A DNA stretch of 64,000 nt, from contig NZ_NOYI01000021.1 of the NCBI RefSeq assembly GCF_002258785.1, positions 496,001-560,000 on the forward strand, in the 5' to 3' direction. Both the position numbers and the translations under genes were made by a program. The notes under the pieces are model-generated. The model saw only the letters and a program-made list of their open reading frames with translations, had not been told where the DNA came from and ran no database searches. This document shows positions 51,807-60,370 of this stretch, piece after piece (position 1 is the first letter of the stretch; the number at the start of each line of letters is the position of its first letter). The DNA comes from Rhodococcus sp. 06-235-1A. GTDB taxonomy: Bacteria; Actinomycetota; Actinomycetes; Mycobacteriales; Mycobacteriaceae.

Positions 51807-52011
51807 GGCATCCGACCCCCGTTGTCCGTCTTGGGTGTTTCGAACATCCGACCACGTCGTGAAATATGAAACAACACCATTGGATTCGAGGAAATTCACT
51901 CAAGTTTAGGTAGTTCTACAATGCGTTTTACAAATGCATAAAACGAGTGAGGGACGTGCTGATTGATAGAGTCCATTGTCCATCGGATCGAACAGCAGTA
52001 GGCGGTTGTAG
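51807..52011. promoter_or_regulatory. AT-rich divergent region with a TetR-type operator
   Basis: This 205-base gap is markedly AT-richer than its surroundings. Its centre holds the dyad CGTTTTA (51924-51930) and TAAAACG (51939-51945) with an eight-base spacer, a shape and length suited to a TetR operator. It lies between the divergent LuxR and tandem-TetR genes and could be bound by the latter. Confidence 0.6.
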
Positions 52012-53256
52012 TTGAGCCCGAAATCCACACCACGAGAACAATTGTTGCGGGCGGGTTCACGCATGCTGACCGATCTCGATATGGCGGTGGTGGCGAGATC
52101 GTTGTCCATCGCCGCGGTCGTGAACGAGGCAGGACTGTCGCATCAGACTTTTCACAACGTGTATCCCGGGTCTTCCCGCACCGGGGAGCGCGGCGGCAAG
52201 GAAGCGTTCGTGGAAGATCTGCTCGCCCACGTGACGTTGCAGTACTCACCCCCTGGCTGCGGCCCCGATGACCCGTCCCCGGACCTCATGGCCTACTTCG
52301 AGCAACTGAGCTCGGGATTGCTGCGCAGGAAGATGATCGGTGCCATGATCGCCTCCGATCACGGCGGAGCCCGTTCCTCGTTGGCACCCGAATTCGATGC
52401 CATGGGCAGCGCCGTCGAGGGAGCCGTCCTGGACAGGCTTCGCGCGCTCGGTGGTTCGGTGCGAACACCACTGACGGTCGCCGAACTGTCCACCGTCCTC
52501 GTGGCTCTGCTCGACGGGCTTGCCCTTCAGGAGAGCCTCGACCCGGGAACGATGTCCTCGGCGCGAGTGTCCGCGGCCGTCGAGTCGTTACTGGACTGGG
52601 CGGTGGACCCGGTGCACTCGGATCGACGGGATCGGACCACAGTGCAGGCAGATGTCCAGCCCTTGCTCGAAGGCCTCGATCATTCACGGGTCGACGTCGA
52701 ATCAGATGTCATCGCGGCGACCGAGACGCTCTTCGCGAAGCACGGATACTTCTCGGTCACCCTCGCCGATATCGCCGCTGCCTCCGCGGTCACGGTCACC
52801 GACCTCAAGCGACTCTTTCCGAGCAAGGTGGACATCATCGTCTCCGCGCTCATCCCCGAGTTCGAGCGGGTTCTCCGGCTCGGTCGTGCGGACGCGCGAC
52901 TGGAGGTGAAGCCCGTTGTCGCGCTCACTCGTTCGGTGACTCGATTGGCGGAGTTCGTGGCACGCAACCGCGCCATGAGCTCGGGAATGCTCCTTGCACT
53001 GAGCTTCGAGCAGTTTCACGAGCCCGGCACCGTGACCACCATCAGGGAACACCTTCCGGTGCCGTCCGCACTCACCCCGATCATCGAGAGCGGTCAGCGC
53101 AGCGGCGACTTCGCCACCGACGCATCGGCGAGCGAATTGGCGACGATGCTCGCCAACAACGTCGTGATCAGAGCTGTCACGCGGTCCGCGGAATCACCGG
53201 AGGAAGTCACCGACAACGTCTTGAAGGTGTTCCTGTCCGGAATATTGCCTCGTTGA
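52012..53256 (+). CDS. Tandem TetR-TetR fusion regulator
   Basis: This 414-residue protein contains two complete TetR units in one chain. The first HTH (about residues 8-52) includes LSIAAVVNEAGLSHQTFHNVYP, the second (about 232-275) includes AATETLFAKHGYFSVTLADI and SAVTVTDLKRLFPSKVD; each is followed by a helical ligand domain. A single chain can thus mimic a TetR dimer with two different halves. Start at TTG 52012 after an AGGCGG site; a later start would trim the first HTH. Targets may include the AT-rich operator upstream and the divergent LuxR gene. Confidence 0.82.
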   Translation: MSPKSTPREQLLRAGSRMLTDLDMAVVARSLSIAAVVNEAGLSHQTFHNVYPGSSRTGERGGKEAFVEDLLAHVTLQYSPPGCGPDDPSPDLMAYFEQLSSGLLRRKMIGAMIASDHGGARSSLAPEFDAMGSAVEGAVLDRLRALGGSVRTPLTVAELSTVLVALLDGLALQESLDPGTMSSARVSAAVESLLDWAVDPVHSDRRDRTTVQADVQPLLEGLDHSRVDVESDVIAATETLFAKHGYFSVTLADIAAASAVTVTDLKRLFPSKVDIIVSALIPEFERVLRLGRADARLEVKPVVALTRSVTRLAEFVARNRAMSSGMLLALSFEQFHEPGTVTTIREHLPVPSALTPIIESGQRSGDFATDASASELATMLANNVVIRAVTRSAESPEEVTDNVLKVFLSGILPR

Positions 53257-53275
53257 TCGCGTTCGGACGTGAGGG

Positions 53276-54544
53276 CTACTCGTCGACGGATTCGGCGTCG
53301 GTGCCCACCGGGGGGACGTCGAAGGCGAGCAGCGCCACGTCGTCCTGAAGTCCGTCGCCGAAAGACGCCAAGAGCACGGTGAGGTCGTCGACGATCTTCG
53401 CAGCGGAAGTGGGGCCCTTCTCCGCGACGAAGGACTCGAGGCTCCCGTCGTCGTCGAAGCGAGTTCGTCCGGGACCGACGATGGCCTCGGTCAGGCCGTC
53501 GGTGTAGAACGCGATGACGTCACCGGGCTGCAGTGTCACCGACGAAGAGACGAACTGGGGCTCGGACAGGGCACCGACGAGCTGCCCACCGGTGGTGTCG
53601 ACGAAATCGACTGCAGCGTCGCGCGTTACGCGTATCGCAGGCGGGTGCCCGCCGCTGGCGAGGTGTACCGATGCGCCGTTCGATCGCGGAGTGATGGTGC
53701 CGAACACCACCGTGCAGAACCTCGGGTCGTCGCCGTGAAACTCGTGGTGCAGAACGGTGTTGAGGTTTTCCAACACCGAGACCGGGTTGCGGTCGAACAC
53801 TGCCGCGGCCCGCAAGGTGTACCGAGTCAGAGACGTGACGGCGGCGGCACCGGCACCCTTGCCGCTCACGTCACCGAGAAAGAAGCCCCACGTGTCCTTG
53901 TCGAGTGGAAAAACGTCGTAGAAGTCGCCACCGACCTCGTCGATGGACGCGGGGTGATAGTGGGCTGCGACGTTCATGCCGGTGGGAGCGGAGAGGATCG
54001 GCGGTAGCAGAGTCCGCTGAAGCGTCGACGCCAAGATCTGAACCTGAGTCCGTTCGGCCTCGGCCAGCTTTCGTGCTTCCTCCGCTTCTCCCAGCGCGTC
54101 CTGAGACCTGTCGAGAGCTGCCTCCGCGTCGTCCTGCGCCGCCTCTGCATTCCTTCGGGCGTCGACCAAGTCCTTCTCGCGTACGCGGCGTTCGGTTTCG
54201 TTGTGCAGTGTCACGGTGACGGTCATGGCACCCGACTTCGCGCGAAGACTGTTCGCCAGCACCGATACTGCAGTCGCGGACGCACTGCCCGGTCCACCCG
54301 TCAGTTGCGCCGTTGCCCCGATCGGCAATTCGGAGTCGGATGCCGCGACGAGCAGGTCCGCCAACACCGGCGCGAACTCGGAGCTGAACAGGTCGCTCAC
54401 TCGGGTTCCCACAAGAGCGTCGCGGCTGCGAGTGGTGATACGAGCTGCGGCAGCGTTCGCGTACAGGATTCTGCCGCTGCCGACATCGACGGAGAACACT
54501 CCGCAGGGCGCGGAGGCGAGTAGTTCGGCAGCCGAAGCGGTCAT
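53276..54544 (-). CDS. PAS-coiled coil-SpoIIE/PP2C phosphatase
   Basis: This 422-residue protein has an N-terminal PAS domain (about 1-115) and a coiled-coil linker rich in Ala and Glu (about 125-170). The PP2C-type SpoIIE phosphatase domain shows VGGDFYDVFPL, LGDVSGKGAGAAAVTSL and VIAFYTDGLTEA with metal-binding aspartates. RsbU/RsbP-type phosphatases dephosphorylate STAS antagonists to release a sigma factor. It is the last gene of a four-gene cluster with an RsbW-like kinase and two STAS proteins, 16 bases downstream of the kinase gene. Confidence 0.92.
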   Translation of the reverse strand: MTASAAELLASAPCGVFSVDVGSGRILYANAAAARITTRSRDALVGTRVSDLFSSEFAPVLADLLVAASDSELPIGATAQLTGGPGSASATAVSVLANSLRAKSGAMTVTVTLHNETERRVREKDLVDARRNAEAAQDDAEAALDRSQDALGEAEEARKLAEAERTQVQILASTLQRTLLPPILSAPTGMNVAAHYHPASIDEVGGDFYDVFPLDKDTWGFFLGDVSGKGAGAAAVTSLTRYTLRAAAVFDRNPVSVLENLNTVLHHEFHGDDPRFCTVVFGTITPRSNGASVHLASGGHPPAIRVTRDAAVDFVDTTGGQLVGALSEPQFVSSSVTLQPGDVIAFYTDGLTEAIVGPGRTRFDDDGSLESFVAEKGPTSAAKIVDDLTVLLASFGDGLQDDVALLAFDVPPVGTDAESVDE

Positions 54545-54560
54545 GTGCAGTCCTTCCGAG

Positions 54561-55034
54561 TCAGTACGGGCGGTCGGTCGCTTCGGTGTGAACAGCCGCA
54601 GCGAGTGGCTTGCTCCACACCGCGGTCACCACCGTGCCGAGACCGGGTCGATGATCGACCGACAGATCGTCGGATACGGCAGCGGCGAGTTGCAGACCGT
54701 GACTGCGATTGGTGGTCGGAGTCGGTGGACGCCATGTTCCGGTGTCGGAGATGGTCACGGTCAACGTCTCGTGTTCGTAGGCAGCTGTGATCGTCATCGT
54801 TCCGGTCTCGGGTGCCGAGTGATAGGCGTGTTCGACGACGTTGGCGAGAGCTTCGTAGACCCCGAGCACGATGTCGTCCACCAGCGCGCTGTTCACACCG
54901 AGTTCGAGAACCCACCTGTGCAGCCGCCGGCGAATGGTGCTCGCCACTGTCGACTCGGCCTGCGCCGTGTGGCTCCAGCGCAACGGTGAGGACCCGGGTA
55001 CGTCGGCGGTCACGATCGACGACCCGACCGGCAT
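54561..55034 (-). CDS. RsbW-like anti-sigma factor / serine kinase
   Basis: This 157-residue GHKL ATPase has the N-box EALANVVEHAY, G1-like ISDTGTWRPP and G2 SHGLQLAAAVSDDL. It lacks a His-kinase dimerisation domain, as expected for RsbW/SpoIIAB. Such proteins bind a sigma factor or phosphorylate a STAS antagonist. No sigma gene lies in the window, so its target is elsewhere. It sits between the SpoIIE phosphatase and STAS genes, seven bases after the first STAS gene. Confidence 0.9.
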   Translation of the reverse strand: MPVGSSIVTADVPGSSPLRWSHTAQAESTVASTIRRRLHRWVLELGVNSALVDDIVLGVYEALANVVEHAYHSAPETGTMTITAAYEHETLTVTISDTGTWRPPTPTTNRSHGLQLAAAVSDDLSVDHRPGLGTVVTAVWSKPLAAAVHTEATDRPY

Positions 55035-55041
55035 CTGCGGG

Positions 55042-55431
55042 TCATCGAGCGGTCCCGTCGTCGGACGCCGACGACCGCACGTGGGCCACAGCGTCAGGAA
55101 CTGTGGTGAACGTGGCCATCACGCGGTCGATACCGCTGAGCTGTACGGGCCGGACCACTACACCGTTCACCGCTACCAATGCCATCCGGGAGGGGTCGGG
55201 TAGACGATCGCAGACCCGCACCAGCACGGTGATTGCGCTCGACGACAGGAAGCTCACGTCGGTCAGGTCCACCACGAGACCTCCTGCTGCAGAGTCGGCC
55301 GCTGGAAACGCGGTGGCGGACAGTTCGGGAATGGTATCGAGATCCAATTCGCCTCGAACGGTGAGCACGGTCGCCGAGTCGTGCTCGGCCGCCACGATCT
55401 CGAACGGTCCTCCGGTCGGGTCCTCTGACAT
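55042..55431 (-). CDS. STAS-domain anti-anti-sigma factor (phosphorylatable type)
   Basis: This 129-residue STAS protein has the strand-turn VVDLTDVSFLSSSAITVLV. The Ser-Ser matches the phospho-serine position of SpoIIAA/RsbV. It probably binds the RsbW-like kinase encoded seven bases downstream when unphosphorylated. There is no extra domain. It is the second of two STAS genes in the cluster. Confidence 0.88.
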   Translation of the reverse strand: MSEDPTGGPFEIVAAEHDSATVLTVRGELDLDTIPELSATAFPAADSAAGGLVVDLTDVSFLSSSAITVLVRVCDRLPDPSRMALVAVNGVVVRPVQLSGIDRVMATFTTVPDAVAHVRSSASDDGTAR

Positions 55432-55462
55432 GTCCTCGACGTTACCTGTTATCGAGTCCGAT

Positions 55463-55819
55463 TCACGACCGGAAGTCGTCTACCACCAGCGCGCCTGCGC
55501 CGAGCACGTCCAGAACCATGCGCACCGATCGTGCGGGCGCGAGGACAGCGATCTTGCCCGGATGCACGTACGTGGCGTCGATGATCGCGTTGGCTACTCC
55601 GGAGTACATGAACGACACCTCCGACAGGTCGACCGTCACATGGTCGGAGGTGAACGCAAGGCGATCGAGGCCGTGGACGAATTCGGCCCGGGTGGACATG
55701 TCCAGCTCGCCGAAGGCGCGCAGAGTATTCCTGCCGTCCGGACTCGACACGGTCTCCAGTCGGAAGACGCCCTCGCCGTCGAGAATGGAGCGTTCCATGG
55801 TTGCGGTGCTCGTCAGCAT
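55463..55819 (-). CDS. STAS-domain protein with altered phosphosite
   Basis: This 118-residue STAS protein has the core VTVDLSEVSFMYSGVANAII. Where SpoIIAA-type proteins read D-S-S-G it reads Y-S-G-V, so the usual phosphorylated Ser is Gly. It may be a constitutive partner or use the remaining Ser. ATG at 55819 follows a GTAAGGAC site. It is the first gene of the cluster, 31 bases before the second STAS gene; both are likely on one mRNA with the kinase and phosphatase. Confidence 0.85.
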   Translation of the reverse strand: MLTSTATMERSILDGEGVFRLETVSSPDGRNTLRAFGELDMSTRAEFVHGLDRLAFTSDHVTVDLSEVSFMYSGVANAIIDATYVHPGKIAVLAPARSVRMVLDVLGAGALVVDDFRS

Positions 55820-55976
55820 GTCCTTACCTCTTCCCCGAAGCGCTCGTTCCGGTCGGTGTACCCGAGGGATGCGAGACGCTGAGTCGTTGTGCTTTCAACA
55901 ATGTCAGCGCCTCATTGCGGAAGGCTCTGTCGAAGATCTCGAACCGGTAACGAAAAGTCTCGATTCGGTAACGCCG

Positions 55977-57569
55977 TCATCTGGCGAGGAGTTCTATCAG
56001 CGAACTGTTGATCTTCTTCTTCATCCAGCCGCGTACTCCGCGCTGCCCCAGCGCTGCCCGAGCAGCGTTGAGGCCCGGTGCCCCGTGCACCCCGCCGCCG
56101 GGGTGCGCCGACGCAGAACCCAGAAACAGTCCTTCGACGGGGGTTTCCGACCGCCCCAGCCCTGGTGTCGGCCGAAATATCAACTGTTGCTGGAGCTGTG
56201 CGGTCCCGCCGTTCACCGCTCCGCCGTACAGGTTGTCGTCGGCACCGTGCAGATCGCTCGGCCGTTGCACGACCCGCCCGACGATCGAGTCCAGAAATCC
56301 CGGTGCATGAGCATCGAGAACTCTGTCCACGCGGTCGGCCACGGTGTCGGCCGCTTCGTCGTCGACGACGCCTCGCGGCAGATGTGTGTAGGCCCAGGCG
56401 CTTTCGGTGCCCTCCGGAGATCTGCTCCGATCGGCCGTGGTCATCTGGCCGAAGAGCATGAACGGGCTCTGCGGGAGAACTCCGGTGGTGAGGTCTGCTG
56501 CCCAGTGCACGAGACCGTTGTCGTCCGCTCCCAGGTGAACCGTGCCCGCGTCGGCCAAAGATGGTGAATTCCAGGGAATTCGGCGATCGAGGGCATAATT
56601 CACCTTGACCACGGGGGTATCCCACTCGAAGGTGCGCAGGTCGTCGTGGACGCGACGCGGAACGGAGTCGAACGGAAGCAGAGAGCCGTACAGCGCCGGT
56701 GCCGACACGTCGGCCACGATGGCTCGGCGTGCACGGAACGTGTCTCCGGCCGCGGTGTGCACCGCGCGAGCGCGGCCGCCGCGTACGTCGATGGACTCGA
56801 CCGACTGCCCGCACTCGACCCGAGCGCCGGACGCAGCCCCCCGGCGAATCAGAGCAGCGGTCAATGCAGACGAGCCCCCGACCGGGGCTGGATAGCCGAC
56901 GTCCTGGGCGAGCATCGTGAGCAGGTACCCCATCATTCCGCTCACGGGGGCGTCGGTGGGCACGTCACCGTGCATGGCATTGCCCAGCAGCAGGCAACGC
57001 GCTGCCTCGCTGTGGAACAGCTCGTGTGCCATCACCCGGGCGGGGAGGGCCGCGAATCGCGCGAAACGCAGTGTCTCGGCCACCCCGAGGACGCGCACCA
57101 GCCGGGCCGCGGGTGACACGGGCGGAAACGGCCCGAACAGCGAATCGAGGAGCGGCTTGCGAATGCGTTCCCACTGCTCGAACAGTCGCAGCCAGGTCTC
57201 GCCGTCTCGCGCGTCGTGTTGGGACAACAGCGCGGCGGTGGCGTCGACGTCGTGATGTACGACCGGGGCGTCGGTGTCCTGCGCCGATCGCGCGTGGCCG
57301 TACACCGCGGGGGAGTGCGACCACTGCAGGCCGTGTCGCTCGAGCTCCAGCGCCGTCATGGCGGGCGACGCCAGCGCCATCGGATAGAAGGCGCTGAAGA
57401 GGTCGCTGGTGAAACCGGGAACCAACTCTGTACTGCGCACAGCGCCGCCGGGGTGTTCGGCGGCTTCGAGAACCACGACGTCCCAGCCGGCGTCTGCCAT
57501 TGCTGCGGCCGCCACCAATCCGTTGTGGCCGCTGCCGATCACGACCGCATCGACCTCGGTGGTCGTCAT
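55977..57569 (-). CDS. Phytoene desaturase-like FAD oxidoreductase
   Basis: This 530-residue flavoprotein (NAD_binding_8/CrtI-like, PYROXD2-type) has the FAD fold AVVIGSGHNGLVAAAAMADAG and the ERHG-like follow-up EAAEHPGGAVRS. The C-terminal FAD-closing motif is FLGSASAHPGGGVHGAPG. True carotenoid desaturases share this layout, but no carotenoid genes are here, so the substrate may be another lipid or polyene. The ATG at 57569 overlaps the permease stop by four bases. It is the last gene of a three-gene coupled operon. Confidence 0.85.
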   Translation of the reverse strand: MTTTEVDAVVIGSGHNGLVAAAAMADAGWDVVVLEAAEHPGGAVRSTELVPGFTSDLFSAFYPMALASPAMTALELERHGLQWSHSPAVYGHARSAQDTDAPVVHHDVDATAALLSQHDARDGETWLRLFEQWERIRKPLLDSLFGPFPPVSPAARLVRVLGVAETLRFARFAALPARVMAHELFHSEAARCLLLGNAMHGDVPTDAPVSGMMGYLLTMLAQDVGYPAPVGGSSALTAALIRRGAASGARVECGQSVESIDVRGGRARAVHTAAGDTFRARRAIVADVSAPALYGSLLPFDSVPRRVHDDLRTFEWDTPVVKVNYALDRRIPWNSPSLADAGTVHLGADDNGLVHWAADLTTGVLPQSPFMLFGQMTTADRSRSPEGTESAWAYTHLPRGVVDDEAADTVADRVDRVLDAHAPGFLDSIVGRVVQRPSDLHGADDNLYGGAVNGGTAQLQQQLIFRPTPGLGRSETPVEGLFLGSASAHPGGGVHGAPGLNAARAALGQRGVRGWMKKKINSSLIELLAR

Positions 57570-58885
57570 CGTGAGGTACTCCTTTGCTCGATCGTAGTCT
57601 TCCTGGTCAGCACAGTACCGACGAAGTACAGCGCGACTCCGACAGCGAGGAGCAGCCCGGCACGAAGCCACGTCGCTCCCGACTGCTGGGTGAGCAGAAC
57701 CGCGCAGGTGATCAGCGCCAAGATGGGAAGTGCTGTGGGCGTTCGGAAGTGGTCGGTGTCTGCGTTGTCGTGGCGAAGTACCAGTACGGCGACATTGGTG
57801 CTGATGAAGACGAACAGCAGGAGCAGTACGACTGTCTCCGCAAGCGCAGAGACAGAACCGGTGCTGCACAACACCATCGCGACCACCGTGGTGGCGACGA
57901 TCGCCGCCCACGGAGTCCTGCGGCCCGGCAGAACCTTGGCCAGCGCTCCGGGGAGCAGACCGTCGCGCGCCATCCCGAAGGTCAGTCGTGACGCCATGAT
58001 CATCGTCAGCAGTGCGCCGTTGGCGACCGCTACCAGTGCGACGAGGCTGAAGACCCACGGCGGAATGCCTGCATCGGCAGCGGCGACGACCTCGAGCAGC
58101 GGACCGGTCGATTGCGACAGGGTGTCGGCGGGCACGACGGTGGACACTGCGAGACCGACGAGCACGTAGACCACCCCGGCCACGGTGACGGCACCGAGAA
58201 GCGCTCGCGGATAGACCCGGCGCACGTCCTCGACTTCTTCGGCGATGTTGGCCGACGTCTCGAATCCCACGAACGAATAGAACGCGAGCAGAGCCGCGCC
58301 GAGCACTGCGAGCGTCGGAGTTGTCCGGTCGGTGAATTCGAGGACCCGAGACGGCACACCGTCACCGCGGCCCAGGACGAGGCCCGCGAGCGCAATGATG
58401 ACGACGAGCCCGGACACCTCGACGACCGTCATGACGAGGTTGGCCCGGAGAGACTCGGTGATTCCGCGTGCGTTGAGCAACCCGACCAGCAGTAGGAAGA
58501 CCACCGCGGCTGGCACGGCGGGCACGTCGAGGAACACACCCAGGTAGTCGCCCGAGAACGCGAGCGCCAATCCGGCTGCGCTGGTGACGCCGGCGGCGAG
58601 CATGGAGAAGCCCACCAGAAAAGACACGAGCGGTCTTCCGTAGGCCCGTTGCGCGAACACGGCCGCGCCGCCTGCCCGTGGGTACTTGGTGACGAGCTCT
58701 GCGTACGACGCAGCGGTCAGCAGTGCCATCAGCAGGGCGACGAGCATGGGAAGCCAGATGGCTCCGCCGACCTCGCCCGCGATCTCGCCGACGAGAGCGT
58801 AGATTCCGGCACCGAGCACATCGCCGAGAATGAACACGAACAGCATTTTTCCCGAGACTGCTTGTCGCAGTGGGGACTTGCTCAC
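57566..58885 (-). CDS. APC-superfamily amino acid/amine permease
   Basis: This 439-residue protein should have about twelve membrane helices. APC features include FILGDVLGAGIYALVGEIAG in helix 1, the conserved FYSFVGFETSANIAEEVEDVRR in helix 6 and an extended C-terminal set of helices. Relatives carry amino acids, amines or organic acids. GTG at 58885 overlaps the SRPBCC stop by four bases, and its own stop overlaps the flavoprotein start, so all three genes are coupled. Its linkage to a desaturase-like enzyme and an SRPBCC protein is unusual and suggests a shared small-molecule substrate. Confidence 0.88.
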   Translation of the reverse strand: MSKSPLRQAVSGKMLFVFILGDVLGAGIYALVGEIAGEVGGAIWLPMLVALLMALLTAASYAELVTKYPRAGGAAVFAQRAYGRPLVSFLVGFSMLAAGVTSAAGLALAFSGDYLGVFLDVPAVPAAVVFLLLVGLLNARGITESLRANLVMTVVEVSGLVVIIALAGLVLGRGDGVPSRVLEFTDRTTPTLAVLGAALLAFYSFVGFETSANIAEEVEDVRRVYPRALLGAVTVAGVVYVLVGLAVSTVVPADTLSQSTGPLLEVVAAADAGIPPWVFSLVALVAVANGALLTMIMASRLTFGMARDGLLPGALAKVLPGRRTPWAAIVATTVVAMVLCSTGSVSALAETVVLLLLFVFISTNVAVLVLRHDNADTDHFRTPTALPILALITCAVLLTQQSGATWLRAGLLLAVGVALYFVGTVLTRKTTIEQRSTSR

Positions 58886-59361
58886 GGAGTCGTGGAGCGC
58901 TCTGCGAGCAGGGCGAGCCGACGGAGCGCCTCGGCGTTGCGCGGATGCGCCAACAGATGCTGAATCCGGTTCGGCACCAGGTCGAATGGCGGCGTGATCG
59001 CATGCTCGATGATCTCGATGCGGCAACCGGTGGCAATCGGGTGCAGCCGCACCGTGATCGACGCCTTGCCGAAGGGCAACGCTCGGGCCTCGAGCCGGAT
59101 TTCGCGGTCGACGTGAGTTCCCACCGAACGTGTGACGTCGCTCAGGACGGCGGGCCAGGCACCCACAGAGTGGTGGATGGCGGATCCTGCGGCGGGCCAG
59201 GTGTTGTCGACTGCGCGAATTCGGGACGCACCGACCACCCAGGTGGCGTACGTCCATCCGTTCGCGAGAACGTTCCACACTTCCTCACAGCTGGCTGTGG
59301 TGTCTCTGCTCGTGGGCACGATTCGGCCTCCGGAATCTCTAGTGATGTTGCGTGAGCGCAT
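58882..59361 (-). CDS. SRPBCC-family protein (lipid/small molecule-binding)
   Basis: This 159-residue protein has the helix-grip shape of polyketide cyclase/START-like SRPBCC proteins. TASCEEVWNVLANGWTYATW opens the fold, SVGAWPAVLSD and the central strands follow, and the long C-terminal helix contains NRIQHLLAHPRNAEAL. Such proteins bind hydrophobic ligands. It heads the coupled operon with the permease and flavoprotein. ATG at 59361; the open frame continues upstream without similarity. It faces the GAF-ANTAR gene across a 187-base gap. Confidence 0.78.
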   Translation of the reverse strand: MRSRNITRDSGGRIVPTSRDTTASCEEVWNVLANGWTYATWVVGASRIRAVDNTWPAAGSAIHHSVGAWPAVLSDVTRSVGTHVDREIRLEARALPFGKASITVRLHPIATGCRIEIIEHAITPPFDLVPNRIQHLLAHPRNAEALRRLALLAERSTTP

Positions 59362-59548
59362 GATCGGTGCTCGCCGATACTCCGGGGCTGGAAGTGGGGC
59401 ACTCGCGGTGTGGCGATCGCACGGAAAACGATCCGAGACAGTCGTATGCCCCGAAACGGCCCACCTCAATCGCCGAGGCGGATCGTCGGGGCGGATCGTC
59501 GGGACAGCCGCGCCATCGCGTCGATGTGAGAAGGTACGAACAGGACAC
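59362..59548. promoter_or_regulatory. Divergent intergenic region with a 13-base tandem repeat
   Basis: This gap separates the SRPBCC operon (minus) and GAF-ANTAR gene (plus). It contains GGCGGATCGTCGG twice in direct tandem (59477-59489 and 59490-59502), 47 bases before the GAF-ANTAR start. The repeat could be a regulatory site or a simple duplication. Confidence 0.45.
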
Positions 59549-60304
59549 ATGCGGGCGAAAGGGGCAGACGTGGAACAGGTCGACATCTACGAACGAATTT
59601 CGCAGATGGCTCTCACTGCGCACGGCACCGTTGCGCTGGGTTCGTTGACGCAGCAGCAGGTGCTCGAGGAGGTCACGGCAGCCGCCGTGCGATTGCTCGA
59701 CGGGGTGGACCATGCGGGGGTCACCTTGGTCCGACGAACAAGCAAGGGGCGACGCCCGGAGTACCTGGAATCGACGGCTTCCACCGGAGATGCTCCTCCC
59801 ACGTTCGACGCATTGCAGCACGAGCATGGTCAGGGCCCGTGTTTCGAGGCCATCTGGACTCATCAGACGGTTCGGATCGAGGATGTCGAAACAGAGGACC
59901 GGTGGCCCCGTCTGACTCGTGCGGTTGTCGAGCAGACACCGGTTCGCTCGGTTCTGTCCATCCAGCTCTACACCGACGGACAAGAACTCGGTGCGCTCAA
60001 TCTGCTCGCCGAGGGTGCCGGGCGGTTCGATCCCGACACCGAGGACTCGGCCCTGAACCTGGCCACCCACGCGGCTATCGCGCTGTCGAGCGCTCGTCGT
60101 GGTGAGCAGTTTCGCAGCGCCCTGGCCTCGCGAGATCGAATCGGTCAGGCCAAGGGAATCATCATGGAGCGCTTCGACGTCGATGCCATCCGCGCCTTCG
60201 ACATGCTCGGTGCGCTGTCGCAGGAAATGAACGTGCCGGTATCGACATTGGCGGCGCAGCTGATCAGCCGTGATCACCCGACCAAGCCCGATCTGCCGAG
60301 CTGA
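59549..60304 (+). CDS. GAF-ANTAR RNA-binding regulator
   Basis: This 251-residue protein has an N-terminal GAF domain (about 25-170) with EHGQGPCFEAIW and PVRSVLSIQLYTDG. A C-terminal ANTAR domain follows, SRDRIGQAKGIIMERFDVDAI and the helix ending AAQLIS. ANTAR proteins bind paired RNA hairpins to prevent transcription termination; GAF gives the signal input. ATG at 59549 is used; GTG at 59570 (VEQVDIYERI) is an alternative. Its RNA target was not found here. Confidence 0.88.
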   Translation: MRAKGADVEQVDIYERISQMALTAHGTVALGSLTQQQVLEEVTAAAVRLLDGVDHAGVTLVRRTSKGRRPEYLESTASTGDAPPTFDALQHEHGQGPCFEAIWTHQTVRIEDVETEDRWPRLTRAVVEQTPVRSVLSIQLYTDGQELGALNLLAEGAGRFDPDTEDSALNLATHAAIALSSARRGEQFRSALASRDRIGQAKGIIMERFDVDAIRAFDMLGALSQEMNVPVSTLAAQLISRDHPTKPDLPS

Positions 60305-60370
60305 CCCTCCGCCCCGCCGGCTGCGCGACCACCTGATTTCAGGCCGACCGGTACTTGTCATACTGAGGTC

